Shown piece by piece: positions 1-9,724 of a stretch of DNA of 64,000 bases (its first letter is position 1; each line of letters starts with the position of its first letter). The notes below the pieces were generated by a model. It made no database searches, had not been told where the DNA came from, and saw only the letters and a program-made list of their open reading frames with translations. A program made the translations under genes and the position numbers. The DNA comes from G963674665 sp964609625 (lineage in GTDB: Bacteria; Desulfobacterota; Desulfovibrionia; Desulfovibrionales; Desulfovibrionaceae), in assembly GCA_964609625.1 (NCBI GenBank), contig CAZSRS010000002.1, positions 62,001 through 126,000 on the forward strand. Reading direction: 5' to 3'.

Positions 1-1173
1 CTCGTGGCCGAGGTCCGCGGCCAACAGAATACTGCTACCCTCGCCGTCGCCGATGTGGATGTCCAGAGTGATCTCCTGCCGGCGCATGGAGGCGGCCAGC
101 ACCGTTTCCTTGTCCGTATGGCTGCCGGTGGAGCCGGTCACGGGCATACCGTTCCTGAACAGGGGCACGCCGTTGACCTCGAGGGTCACGGCCTGGGGAT
201 CCACGGCTACGCCGCTACGGCCCACGGCTGCCACGATGCGCCCCCAGTTGGGGTCGCGGCCGTATATTGCCGTCTTAACCAGAGGCGAGTTGCCCACGGC
301 ACGAGCCACGATGTCGGCGTCCTTGTCCGTGGCCGCGCCCGTGACCGAGATGCGCATGACCTTGGTGCCGCCCTCAGCGTCCGAGACGATCAGGGAGGCC
401 AACTCCATGCAGACGTCGGTGAGCGCGGCGGCCAGGCAGTCCAGGTCTCCGCCCTCCACCCGAATGCCCGAGGCACCGTTGGCCAGGGCATAGACCGTGT
501 CATTGGTGCTGGTGTCGCCGTCCACCGTGATGCGGTTGAAGCTCCCGGCCACGGCCTCGCCCAACATTCCACGCCAGAGCGGTGCGGGCAGCGCGGCGTC
601 GCAGAGCACCACGGCCAGCAATGTGGCCATGTTCGGGCAGATCATGCCAGCGCCCTTGGCCATGCCCAGGAGCCTGATCTCCCCTTTGCCGCCAAAGGGC
701 ACTTGCCGCCAGGAGAGCTTGGGATAGGCGTCCGTGGTCATGATGGCCCTGGAAAAGGCCTCGGCGCCGGTCTTGCCCACGCCCTCGGCCAGCAGGGGCA
801 CGGCCTGTCGCCAACGCTCCATATCCATGCACACGCCAATGACCCCGGTGGAAGCAGGCAATATCTCGTCCGGGGCGATGCCCAGGCTTTCGGCCACCAG
901 ACGCCGTGACTCCAGGCAGTCCTCGAGCCCCCGCTCCCCGGTGCAGGCGTTGGCCTGGCCGGAGTTGATACACACGGCCCGAACCGTTTCCCGCTGTTCG
1001 AGGGTGCGCTTGCCCACGAGCACGGGCGCGGCCTGGAAGGCGTTGGTGGTGAAGGTGGCTGCCGCGACCGCGTCACGGTCGCTCAGGCACAGTGCCAAGT
1101 CCGGCTTCGCGTGTTTCTTGAAACCGGCGGACAGGGACGAAAAGCTGTATCCTTGTGGGATGGGCAAGAGCAT
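1..1173 (-). CDS. argJ: Bifunctional ornithine acetyltransferase / N-acetylglutamate synthase ArgJ (3' end cut by window edge)
   Basis: ArgJ recycles the acetyl group of N-acetylornithine to glutamate in cytoplasmic arginine synthesis. About 391 codons are visible and the family is about 390-410 aa, so only the last few residues are missing. The start chosen is the ATG at 1173, preceded by GAGG five bases upstream; the protein begins MLLPIPQGYSFSSLSAGFKK. The self-cleavage signature KGAGMICPNMATLLA is present, with the conserved Ala-Thr bond at Thr184, which becomes the catalytic N-terminus of the beta chain after autoproteolysis. SFNRITVDGDTSTNDT and GRDPNWGR are further family signatures. 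No frame break was seen. Whether it is bifunctional or monofunctional cannot be read from the sequence alone. Confidence 0.95.
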   Translation of the reverse strand, partial: MLLPIPQGYSFSSLSAGFKKHAKPDLALCLSDRDAVAAATFTTNAFQAAPVLVGKRTLEQRETVRAVCINSGQANACTGERGLEDCLESRRLVAESLGIAPDEILPASTGVIGVCMDMERWRQAVPLLAEGVGKTGAEAFSRAIMTTDAYPKLSWRQVPFGGKGEIRLLGMAKGAGMICPNMATLLAVVLCDAALPAPLWRGMLGEAVAGSFNRITVDGDTSTNDTVYALANGASGIRVEGGDLDCLAAALTDVCMELASLIVSDAEGGTKVMRISVTGAATDKDADIVARAVGNSPLVKTAIYGRDPNWGRIVAAVGRSGVAVDPQAVTLEVNGVPLFRNGMPVTGSTGSHTDKETVLAASMRRQEITLDIHIGDGEGSSILLAADLGHE

Positions 1174-1434
1174 GGCAACCTCGTTTGCGGGGGGAAGTCC
1201 GCGCCGGCGCCCCCGCTGTTTGCTTTCTGTGCTTCAGGTGACGGCCGGAAACAATCCCGACCGATTCACCACACCCGGAAGAAGTGGACACCTGCATAGT
1301 GCCCCCAAAGGGGGTTCGTCAATGGTCAAGAGCCCTTTGCGGAGGGCGGGGCTGCGGCACAGTGCAAAGGCCGCAACCAAAGATGCGAGAAACAACGCCC
1401 GGCCGAAAAATCCCGCACCCTCCGGCCTCGACCG

Positions 1435-1537
1435 TAGGGGCGGCTCGCGAGCCGCCCTTCCACCTGCGTCGTGGCAACACACCGGGGTTCGCTCCAACGC
1501 CGACCGGTGTCATTGGGCGCTTCGCGAAGCGCCCCTA
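1435..1537. repeat. Inverted pair of REP-like palindromes (REPIN-type)
   Basis: Two perfect 20-bp palindromes, GGGCGGCTCGCGAGCCGCCC (1438-1457) and GGGCGCTTCGCGAAGCGCCC (1515-1534), lie 57 bp apart. Each carries the same flank TAGGGGCG, on the plus strand for the first and on the minus strand for the second, so they are an inverted pair of one repeat family. The second copy abuts the phosphatase gene and its TAG is that gene's stop codon. The rest of the argJ/phosphatase gap (1174-1434) shows nothing else. The hairpins could stabilise or end the phosphatase transcript; there is no U-run. Confidence 0.7.
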
Positions 1538-3718
1538 GCCCCCAACGTCCTTGTCGCACGGCTTGACCTTGAGCAGCACCAGGGTCACGTCGTCCTCCTG
1601 GGGGGCGTTTCCCCGAAAACGCTCCAGGTCCCGAAGCACTGCCTGGATGATTTCTTGAGCCGGTAGATGCGCGCGCTCCAGCAAGACCGTTCGCAACCGC
1701 TGCTTGCCGTAGAGTTCTCCCGCCGGGTTCATGGTCTCCCAGACACCGTCCGTGCCGATGCACAGCAGACTCCCCGGCTCCAGCACGCGTCGTTGCTCCT
1801 CGTACTCCCAGTACCCCACGGTGCCCAGGGGCAGGCCCTGGCCTTGCAATTCCCTGAACTCCCCGCCGGGCTCCAACAGCAGGGCGGGATCGTGGCCGGC
1901 CCGGCACCAGGCCAGTTCCCAGGTCGCGGGGTCCCAGACCGCGAAGAACAGCGTCATGAAGCGTCCGGTCTGGTCCACGTCGCGAAAGAGCTGCGTGTTG
2001 ACGTCGACCACCACCTGGGCCGGCCCCCCAGGCATGGAAGAACGTTGCCTGAGCAGGGCGCGGGCAGTGGTCATGAGCAGGGCCGCGGGCAGACCGTGGC
2101 CGGTGACGTCACCCACGGCCAGGGCCATGCGGCCGCACCCCTGTTCACGGGGGATGAAGTCGAAATAGTCGCCTCCGGTACTTTCGGAGTAGTTACTGAT
2201 GCCCGCCAGATCCAGGCCAGGGACTTCCGGGGCGCGTGCCGGCAGAAACCGCTGCTGAATCTCGCTCGCCACCTCCAGGGACTGACGCATGCGGATGCGC
2301 TCCTCCAGGGCAGGAACCATGGCATTGAATCCCGTGGCCAGGGCTCCGACCTCGTCCCTGGTGCGCACCGCGAGGTGGACGGAAAAATCACCACCCGATA
2401 CCCTGCCGAAACCATCCGCTAGTTCCTCGATACGCCGGGTGAATCTTCGGGAGAGGATCACGGCGATACCCGTGACGGTGAGCAGAACCCCCAGCACAAG
2501 CAGGCCGGAACTGATCATCTCGCGGCGGATGCGCTCCAGCACGTAGACCTGGGCGCTCTCGGCGTCCTTGGTGGCGTCGGCCTTGGGCACCAGCAGCATC
2601 AGGGCCGAACCGTCCGCGCCCATGCTGCCGTACGCCGCAAGGGAGGGCTCGCCCCGATGCATCAGCTCCCACACCCCAGGGCGCCCGTTGCTGATGTCGT
2701 CCACGATCCGTTGCACAATCTCGGGGGTTTCGGACTGCACCCATTTCTCCTCGATTTGAGCGCGCCACATGTGCCCGCGCCTGGCGACTGGCTGGGGCTC
2801 TTCCCCGGACGTGCCCACCTGGGCCAGGACACGCAGCCCCGGCTTGCCGTCCGGCGCCTGCCCTGGCTCCACCACCAGGTAATCCACCCTGTTCGAGACG
2901 TCCTGATGGTGCCCCTCGGCCTTGAGCAGGGCGGACATCTCCACCACGATGGCCGTGCTGCCCACGATCTCGCCAGCTCCGTTCCCTTCATGCATGTGCA
3001 GGGGCATGGACATCGTAATGGTCAGCTTGCGTGTCAGTGGGTCGACTTCGGGCTTGCTCCATACGGGTTTCCCGACCTTCAACGCCCTTTCGTGCCACGC
3101 ATGCCAGGCAGGCACGGCGGCCATTGACACCGCGCCTCCTGATTCAGGTCCATGCATGCCTCGCATGCCACCAGGCATGAGGTTTGTATCCGGGAATACG
3201 GCCTCCACGCCTGTTTCCAGCCGGACGAACTGCCAGAGGAACAATCCCGGAAACCGTTCGGAAAGTTCACGCAGTGCCGGAGTCAGGGAAAGCAATTGTT
3301 CCGCTCCGGGCGAATCCGCGCCCTGAAAAAAGCGCCACCTGTCATAATGGATAGGTTCCGGGGGACAGAGGCCGCTGGGGCGCAGCAGGCAATGCCTGTC
3401 CGAAAGCATTGGCTCGCCGGGGTGCGGGGAGCCTTCTCTTGAATTCCCCGCCCTTCCGGAAATCGCCCGTTCCAGAAGTTCGGCCTGCACGCGCAGGGCC
3501 AGTTCCAAGAGTTGGCGCTCGCGCATGAGCACAAAGGCATGCCCTTCGGCCTGCTGCCCGAGGGCCATGCCGGCACGCTGGACAAGTTTTGCTCCGACCT
3601 GCTCGGCGATCTCCGTACTCATGCCCCGCACCGCGGACTGGTTCACGAATCGCAGAACCAGCATGGGCAGGAGGGAAAAGGTCAACAGCAGGAGCAGGAG
3701 TTTGGTGCGAATGCGCAT
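1535..3718 (-). CDS. Membrane-anchored HAMP-domain PP2C (SpoIIE/RsbU-type) serine/threonine phosphatase
   Basis: 727 aa. An N-terminal membrane segment (about residues 5-25) is followed by a large extracytoplasmic sensor region of about 370 residues, a second membrane segment near 405-425, a HAMP linker (RRFTRRIEELADGFGRV...GGDFSV) and a C-terminal PP2C domain starting at ASEIQQRFLP. The PP2C metal-site motifs are visible as GGDYFDF, GDVTGHG, and later GTDGVWE and DDVTLVLL. Such proteins dephosphorylate anti-anti-sigma (STAS) proteins in partner-switching cascades, or other phosphoproteins. No STAS or anti-sigma kinase gene lies next to it, so the target is unknown. The stop codon is supplied by an adjoining REP-like repeat. 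Confidence 0.85.
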   Translation of the reverse strand: MRIRTKLLLLLLTFSLLPMLVLRFVNQSAVRGMSTEIAEQVGAKLVQRAGMALGQQAEGHAFVLMRERQLLELALRVQAELLERAISGRAGNSREGSPHPGEPMLSDRHCLLRPSGLCPPEPIHYDRWRFFQGADSPGAEQLLSLTPALRELSERFPGLFLWQFVRLETGVEAVFPDTNLMPGGMRGMHGPESGGAVSMAAVPAWHAWHERALKVGKPVWSKPEVDPLTRKLTITMSMPLHMHEGNGAGEIVGSTAIVVEMSALLKAEGHHQDVSNRVDYLVVEPGQAPDGKPGLRVLAQVGTSGEEPQPVARRGHMWRAQIEEKWVQSETPEIVQRIVDDISNGRPGVWELMHRGEPSLAAYGSMGADGSALMLLVPKADATKDAESAQVYVLERIRREMISSGLLVLGVLLTVTGIAVILSRRFTRRIEELADGFGRVSGGDFSVHLAVRTRDEVGALATGFNAMVPALEERIRMRQSLEVASEIQQRFLPARAPEVPGLDLAGISNYSESTGGDYFDFIPREQGCGRMALAVGDVTGHGLPAALLMTTARALLRQRSSMPGGPAQVVVDVNTQLFRDVDQTGRFMTLFFAVWDPATWELAWCRAGHDPALLLEPGGEFRELQGQGLPLGTVGYWEYEEQRRVLEPGSLLCIGTDGVWETMNPAGELYGKQRLRTVLLERAHLPAQEIIQAVLRDLERFRGNAPQEDDVTLVLLKVKPCDKDVGG

Positions 3719-3905
3719 GGGGAGCCTGGGTTCATGGGTGTCCGATGTCGCAGTGGGGCTGTCTGGACACTACCAGAATCGGTACTGGATGATAAGTGTT
3801 CTCTCGTTCCGGGCCTCCGGGCCATGTCTACCGAAAACAACCCCTCGACGCGGCAATATGGCGACCTGTCACCCTTTTTCCAGCAGTTTTTCAGGTCCTT
3901 CAAGA

Positions 3906-4055
3906 TCAGAAACAATTGAATGGGGTCGAAGGTGCTTGGATCGAAGTCGCAATGCTCATGAAATGATTTCCCGCGGCATCCTGCAGCAGACGCTTCACAC
4001 TCGCCCTGGTACGAATGTCGGTACGCTCTGTCTTGGATTCGCTGCCGGTGATCAT
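3906..4055 (-). pseudogene. Fragment resembling a DUF1778-type ribbon-helix-helix antitoxin
   Basis: A 49-codon frame starts at an ATG with a good Shine-Dalgarno (AAGGAG, then TGGGAGAA). Its first 28 residues, including KTERTDIRTRASVKRLLQDAAG, look like the DNA-binding N-terminus of DUF1778/TacA antitoxins, which are normally about 90 aa. After that the sequence no longer resembles the family and soon reaches a stop. No acetyltransferase toxin follows. I read it as a truncated remnant of a toxin-antitoxin pair; the match is by eye over a short stretch. Confidence 0.35.
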
Positions 4056-4385
4056 TTCTCCCACTCCTTCTTGCAGTGCGTGCGGCAGAGAATCCGGACA
4101 TTGTCCGGATAAGCCCGTGTCGCACCTGCCAGGCACAAATCTACTTGCTTCGGTCCAAGCCTTTGGCTATAGCTACTTCATGCTGTTCCGCCGGCAGGGG
4201 GCAACATGCGCCGGCGTACGCAGATCCTGGCATAAGATTGTGGGGTATGTGCTCATACAACAGCGGATACGGCCAGGAATCGCCTGTGCGGGCTGGACTG
4301 CCCCTCTTGGGAGCGGCCCGGCCCGTGCTTCATCCCGGACCTGCCGGTATCATGACCTGAAAACAGGAAAAGGACAGGACTGACA
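4056..4385. other. Intergenic gap, no clear gene
   Basis: 330 bases between the antitoxin-like fragment and the secreted-protein gene. Open frames here lack ribosome-binding sites and recognisable protein character. The bases before 4386 should hold the promoter of the secreted-protein gene, but no confident -35/-10 pair was found. Confidence 0.4.
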
Positions 4386-5201
4386 ATGAGTATTGTCAGG
4401 AATCGCACCAGCCGCGGACTCCCTCTCGTCTTGTCGTTGCTTCTGGCCTGCGTGCTCGCGGTTTCCAGCACACCAGCCCAGGCCGTGGACAATGATCTCC
4501 TGGCTCGTCAGGCGTACGACTTCCTGACGCAAGTGGGCGAAATCGACCCCTCGGACCCTGGCCAGGGCATCGAGGAACTGCGCGTGGAACCAAAGGACCT
4601 CAGCCTGGGCCAGGGAACCGAACTGACCGTCACCCACGGATACTTCTGCGGTTCCGGGGGCTGCACCACCTGGGTCATCCACGACGGCCCGGAAGGCATG
4701 CGCCTGTTGCTGAACACCTTCGGCTACCTCTTTGAACTCGACTCCTCCAACGAAGGCTACAAGGATCTGAAGACCATGGTGCGGGGCGGCGCCACGGAGT
4801 ACGGCACCACCCACTACGTCATGAGCGGGGGGCGCTACGAGGAAGCCGGCACCGTGAGCTTCACCTACGCAGAGGGACAGTATTTCTACAACACCGACGG
4901 CAACGGCCGGGAAGACGCCTTTGACGTGATCTACTCGGGAACCATCGCCGGCAAATACCCCATCGTCATGGGCCTGCTCTTCGACGGCGATACGGTTTCC
5001 GGCGAGTACGTCTACACGAAGCAGAATAAGCCCATCCAACTCTCCGGCACGCACCGGGGCGATCGACTCACCCTGCACGAGTCCGTGGACGGCGTGTTCA
5101 ATGGAGTGTTCGAGGGCGTCATGGCCCACGGCGCCTTCGCCGGCACCTGGACAGACGCGGCCGGACAGAAGAGCCTGCCCTTCAGCATCCTGCTGCATTG
5201 A
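4386..5201 (+). CDS. Secreted protein of unknown function
   Basis: 271 aa. A Sec signal peptide is clear: positive start, hydrophobic LPLVLSLLLACVLAV, and a cleavage-like PAQA at about residues 33-36. The mature part has FCGSGGCTTWVIHDGPEG near residue 90, with two cysteines that may pair. In the C-terminal third, GTIAGKYPIVMGLLF followed by a GEYVYTKQNKPIQLSG-like stretch is typical of beta-rich periplasmic domains of unknown function in proteobacteria. It is monocistronic and convergent with secA. I do not recognise a named family and assign no function. Confidence 0.7.
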   Translation: MSIVRNRTSRGLPLVLSLLLACVLAVSSTPAQAVDNDLLARQAYDFLTQVGEIDPSDPGQGIEELRVEPKDLSLGQGTELTVTHGYFCGSGGCTTWVIHDGPEGMRLLLNTFGYLFELDSSNEGYKDLKTMVRGGATEYGTTHYVMSGGRYEEAGTVSFTYAEGQYFYNTDGNGREDAFDVIYSGTIAGKYPIVMGLLFDGDTVSGEYVYTKQNKPIQLSGTHRGDRLTLHESVDGVFNGVFEGVMAHGAFAGTWTDAAGQKSLPFSILLH

Positions 5202-5311
5202 TCCCTGCCCCGAAGCATCACCGGATGCCTCAGCCGGGTGTCTGCATCAGTCCGAGGAGGCTTTCTTGTCCCGGCCGCGCGGTCTTGACTGAGACGTAGC
5301 GTCAGGCTCCG

Positions 5312-7819
5312 CTACTTGGCACCGCAGCACTTCTTGAATTTCTTGCCGCTGCCGCAGGGGCAGGGATCGTTGCGCCCCACCTTGGGTTCACTGCGCCGTA
5401 CGGGTTGCTTCTTCGTGTCCTGGCTTCCACCGGAGTAGTTGAGATTGGTGGGCGATTCCTCGTGCTTGAGTTCCTCCTCGGCCACCAGTTGCACGCGCAG
5501 CCGGCAGAGGTTGCGGAAGGCGTGCTCCCTGATGATGTGCAGCATCTCCTGGAAGATCTCGAAGCCCTCGCGCTTGTACTCCTGCTTGGGGTCCTTCTGG
5601 CCGTAGCCGCGCAGGCCGATGCCCTCGCGCAGGTGGTCCATGTTTTGGAGGTGCTCCTTCCAGTTGCGGTCCAGTGAGTCGAGCAGGAAAAAGCGTAAAA
5701 ACTCCTGGTTCTGCCCCTGGGTGGCCTCCTTGAGGGTGTCCAGGTGGTCGAGCACGGCCTGGCGCATCGCATCCTTTTCCGGCAGGGTTTTCTCACCCTT
5801 GCGCATCTGCGGCAGGGCGAAAATCTCCTCCAGCCGGCTACGGACCAAGTCCGCGGTCTCCTCGTCCGGCTTGCCCTTGGTTTCCTGGATGGGGGCGTAG
5901 TAGTCGTCGAGCAGGTCGTCGAGATACTCGTGCACCAGGGGTTCGAGGTCCTGGCTGTGCATGAGTTCGCGGCGCAGGGAATAGATGACCTCGCGCTGCT
6001 GGTTCATGACGTCGTCGAACTCCAAGAGCTGCTTGCGGATGTCGAAGTTGTGGTTCTCGACCCGGGTCTGGGCGTTCTCGATGGCCTTGGAGACCATCTT
6101 GTTCTCGATGGATTGCCCCTCTTCCATGCCCAGGCGTTCCATAAGCCCGGAGAAGCGGTCCGAGCCGAAGAGACGCATCAGGTCGTCGTCCAGTGCAAGG
6201 TAAAAGCGGGAACTGCCGGGGTCTCCCTGGCGGCCGGAGCGCCCCCTCAACTGGTTGTCGATGCGTCGACTCTCGTGTCGCTCCGTACCGAGGATGTGCA
6301 GCCCGCCCAGGTCCACCACGCCCTGGCCGAGCTTGATGTCCGTACCGCGGCCGGCCATGTTCGTGGCGATGGTCACCTTGGCCTTTTCGCCGGCGCTGGC
6401 CACGATCTCGGCCTCGCGCTCGTGCTGCTTGGCGTTGAGCACGTTGTGGGGCACACGCGCCTTGGTCAACATCTTGGAGAGCAGTTCCGACTTCTCGATG
6501 GAAATGGTACCCACGAGCACGGGCTGGCCCTTCTTGTGCAACTCGATGATGTCCCGGACGATGGCGTCGTACTTCTCACGCTGGGTACGGAAGATGGAGT
6601 CTGGGAAATCCTTGCGGATCATGGGTTGATGCGTGGGGATGACGATGACGTCCAGGTTGTAGATCTGCTTGAACTCCACGGCCTCGGTGTCGGCAGTACC
6701 GGTCATGCCGGCCAGTTTGTCGTACATGCGGAAGAAGTTCTGGAAGGTGATGCTGGCCAGGGTGACGTTGTCGGCCTCGACCTTGACCCCTTCCTTGGCC
6801 TCGAGGGCCTGGTGCAGGCCGTCGGAGAGGCGGCGCCCCGGCATAAGCCGGCCCGTGAACTCGTCCACCAGGACCACCAGGCCGTCCTTGACGATGTAAT
6901 CCACGTCGCGGGCGTAAAGATGCTGCGCCCTGAGGGCTTGGAGGATGTGGTGCTGCAGCATGACGTGCTTGGGATCGAAGAGGTTGTCGATCCTGAGCAA
7001 CTCCTCGCATCGGGCCACGCCCTCGTCACTGAGCAGCACGCTCCTGGATTTCTCGTCCAGTGTGAAGTGGACGTCCTTCTTCAATGCCGGTGTCATGGCG
7101 TTGATCATGGCATACCGGCCCGTGGAGACCTCCGCGGGGCCGGAAATGATCAACGGGGTCCTGGCCTCGTCGATGAGGATGGAGTCCACCTCGTCCACGA
7201 TGGCGTAGTTCAGGTCGCGCTGGACCAGATCGTCCTTGTAGAACTTCATGTTATCGCGCAGATAGTCGAACCCGAACTCGTTGTTGGTACCGTAGGTGAT
7301 GTCCGCGGCGTAGGCCGCCTTGCGCTCCTGTTCGCTGATGCCGTGGACGATGATCCCCACGCTCAGCCCCAGGAAGTTATAGATGGCGCCCATCCACTCG
7401 GCGTCGCGCTTGGCCAGGTAGTCGTTCACGGTGACCAGGTGAACGCCCTTGCTTGTGAGGGCGTTGAGCACGATGGGCAGCGTGGCCACCAGGGTCTTGC
7501 CCTCACCGGTCTTCATTTCCGCGATGTTGCCTTCGTGCAGGGCGATACCACCGATGAGCTGGACGTCGAAGTGCCGCATCTCCAGGGTGCGGCGTCCGAC
7601 CTCTCGGACCAGGGCGAATACCTCGGGGATCAGTTCGTCCAGCTTCCGGCCCTTGGCCACTTGCTGCCTGTAGTCCTGGATGCGCCCCTGGAACTCCTCG
7701 TCACGGAGCGCGCGCATATCGGACTCGAGGTCGTTGATCCTGCTGACCTGCGGGGCCAATCGCTTGATATAGCGTTCATTTTTTGATGGGATAATCTTAT
7801 TGACAAGGGAACCGAACAT
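5312..7819 (-). CDS. secA: Preprotein translocase ATPase SecA
   Basis: 835 aa, usual length. SecA is the motor that drives unfolded preproteins through SecYEG at the inner membrane. Walker A is MKTGEGKT (about residues 102-109); the Walker B/DEAD region is VDEVDSILIDEARTP (about 208-222). GMTGTADTEA, TNMAGRGTDI and QLRGRSGRQGDPG are the remaining helicase-type motifs. The C-terminus is a SEC-C zinc tail, CPCGSGKKFKKCCG, which binds SecB and phospholipids. The start MFGSLVNKIIPSKNERYIKR is the usual SecA N-terminus. It is transcribed alone from a promoter near 7901-7929. Confidence 0.98.
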   Translation of the reverse strand: MFGSLVNKIIPSKNERYIKRLAPQVSRINDLESDMRALRDEEFQGRIQDYRQQVAKGRKLDELIPEVFALVREVGRRTLEMRHFDVQLIGGIALHEGNIAEMKTGEGKTLVATLPIVLNALTSKGVHLVTVNDYLAKRDAEWMGAIYNFLGLSVGIIVHGISEQERKAAYAADITYGTNNEFGFDYLRDNMKFYKDDLVQRDLNYAIVDEVDSILIDEARTPLIISGPAEVSTGRYAMINAMTPALKKDVHFTLDEKSRSVLLSDEGVARCEELLRIDNLFDPKHVMLQHHILQALRAQHLYARDVDYIVKDGLVVLVDEFTGRLMPGRRLSDGLHQALEAKEGVKVEADNVTLASITFQNFFRMYDKLAGMTGTADTEAVEFKQIYNLDVIVIPTHQPMIRKDFPDSIFRTQREKYDAIVRDIIELHKKGQPVLVGTISIEKSELLSKMLTKARVPHNVLNAKQHEREAEIVASAGEKAKVTIATNMAGRGTDIKLGQGVVDLGGLHILGTERHESRRIDNQLRGRSGRQGDPGSSRFYLALDDDLMRLFGSDRFSGLMERLGMEEGQSIENKMVSKAIENAQTRVENHNFDIRKQLLEFDDVMNQQREVIYSLRRELMHSQDLEPLVHEYLDDLLDDYYAPIQETKGKPDEETADLVRSRLEEIFALPQMRKGEKTLPEKDAMRQAVLDHLDTLKEATQGQNQEFLRFFLLDSLDRNWKEHLQNMDHLREGIGLRGYGQKDPKQEYKREGFEIFQEMLHIIREHAFRNLCRLRVQLVAEEELKHEESPTNLNYSGGSQDTKKQPVRRSEPKVGRNDPCPCGSGKKFKKCCGAK

Positions 7820-7900
7820 GTGTGCTCCTTATGCCTGTGCCTGGGGGCGCTTTTACCGCGCCCAGGCGGGATGTCCATGTATGAAGCCCAGTAACAGATG

Positions 7901-7929
7901 AATAGAAACCACAGAACCGGGCTTGTCAA
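7901..7929 (-). promoter_or_regulatory. Probable sigma-70 promoter of secA, with leader hairpin
   Basis: On the minus strand TTGACA is followed after 17 bases by TCTATT. The transcript would have a leader of about 75 bases. That leader contains an inverted repeat at 7839-7867, GCCTGGGCGCGG against GCGCCCCCAGGC, just ahead of the secA ribosome-binding region. A regulatory role for the hairpin is only a guess. The remaining 7930-8201 shows no gene. Confidence 0.5.
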
Positions 7930-8201
7930 GCACGTCTCGCGCCGCGAACCGCTTTCCCGCCGCCGCGCGGCAGGACTATGCGCCCCTTGCCGCATCACGG
8001 CCTTGGTCTTTGTCCCGAAAGAGGCTATGACCAACCGGACGCCCCCCACCGCAACCGGGAAGAACTTGACGCCGTGAGAAACACGACATAGGACGCCATG
8101 CTCATGGACGTGGTGATGCCGGACAGGCCGCATTCCCAAACACGGGGAGCAGTCCATGGGCCAAGACGGCAAGGGAAGGCGCGCGAACAAGACCGCGTAT
8201 G

Positions 8202-8229
8202 AAAAAAGCGCCGCACTTTCGCGCGGCGC
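8202..8229 (-). terminator. Rho-independent terminator after tRNA-His
   Basis: On the minus strand a 7-bp stem GCGCCGC/GCGGCGC with an 8-base loop is followed directly by six T residues, 12 bases past the CCA end of the tRNA. Confidence 0.85.
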
Positions 8230-8241
8230 CTTGTGTGCGGA

Positions 8242-8318
8242 TGGGGCGAGAGAAGGGACTTGAACCCTCGGCCACATGGGCCACAACCATGTGCTCTGCC
8301 AACTGAGCTACTCCCGCC
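8242..8318 (-). tRNA. tRNA-His (anticodon GUG)
   Basis: The minus strand folds into a full cloverleaf. The acceptor stem is GCGGGAG/CTCTCGC, the D arm GCTC/GAGC, and the anticodon stem CATGG/CCATG around the loop TTGTGGC (anticodon GTG); a TTC-containing T loop follows. The histidine-specific extra G at position -1 (8318) and the discriminator C73 (8245) are both encoded and can pair. CCA is encoded at 8244-8242. Confidence 0.97.
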
Positions 8319-8330
8319 GTGAAGTCTTAT

Positions 8331-8359
8331 AACATACCCGAAGTGAGCTTGCTCGTCAA
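8331..8359 (-). promoter_or_regulatory. Probable promoter of tRNA-His
   Basis: On the minus strand TTGACG is followed after 17 bases by TATGTT, ending 13 bases before the mature tRNA 5' end. Confidence 0.65.
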
Positions 8360-8426
8360 GCATCTCCAACCCAATTACCGACGGAACTGACTATCCCGCC
8401 GGAAACGAGACATTCAAGAGGACCTC

Positions 8427-9686
<1,260 letters not shown>

Positions 9687-9724
9687 CAGCGCGGCCGGCA
9701 CTGATTGCGAAAAGGGAGGCCCCC

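Noticed and set aside
1284..1538. Small frames across the REP-like repeats
   Set aside because: Their sequence is made mostly of palindrome translation and they lack start signals.
5744..7786. Long open frame on the plus strand opposite secA
   Set aside because: It mirrors secA codon by codon, has no ribosome-binding site and reads as His/Asp/Val-rich antisense typical of high-GC coding DNA.
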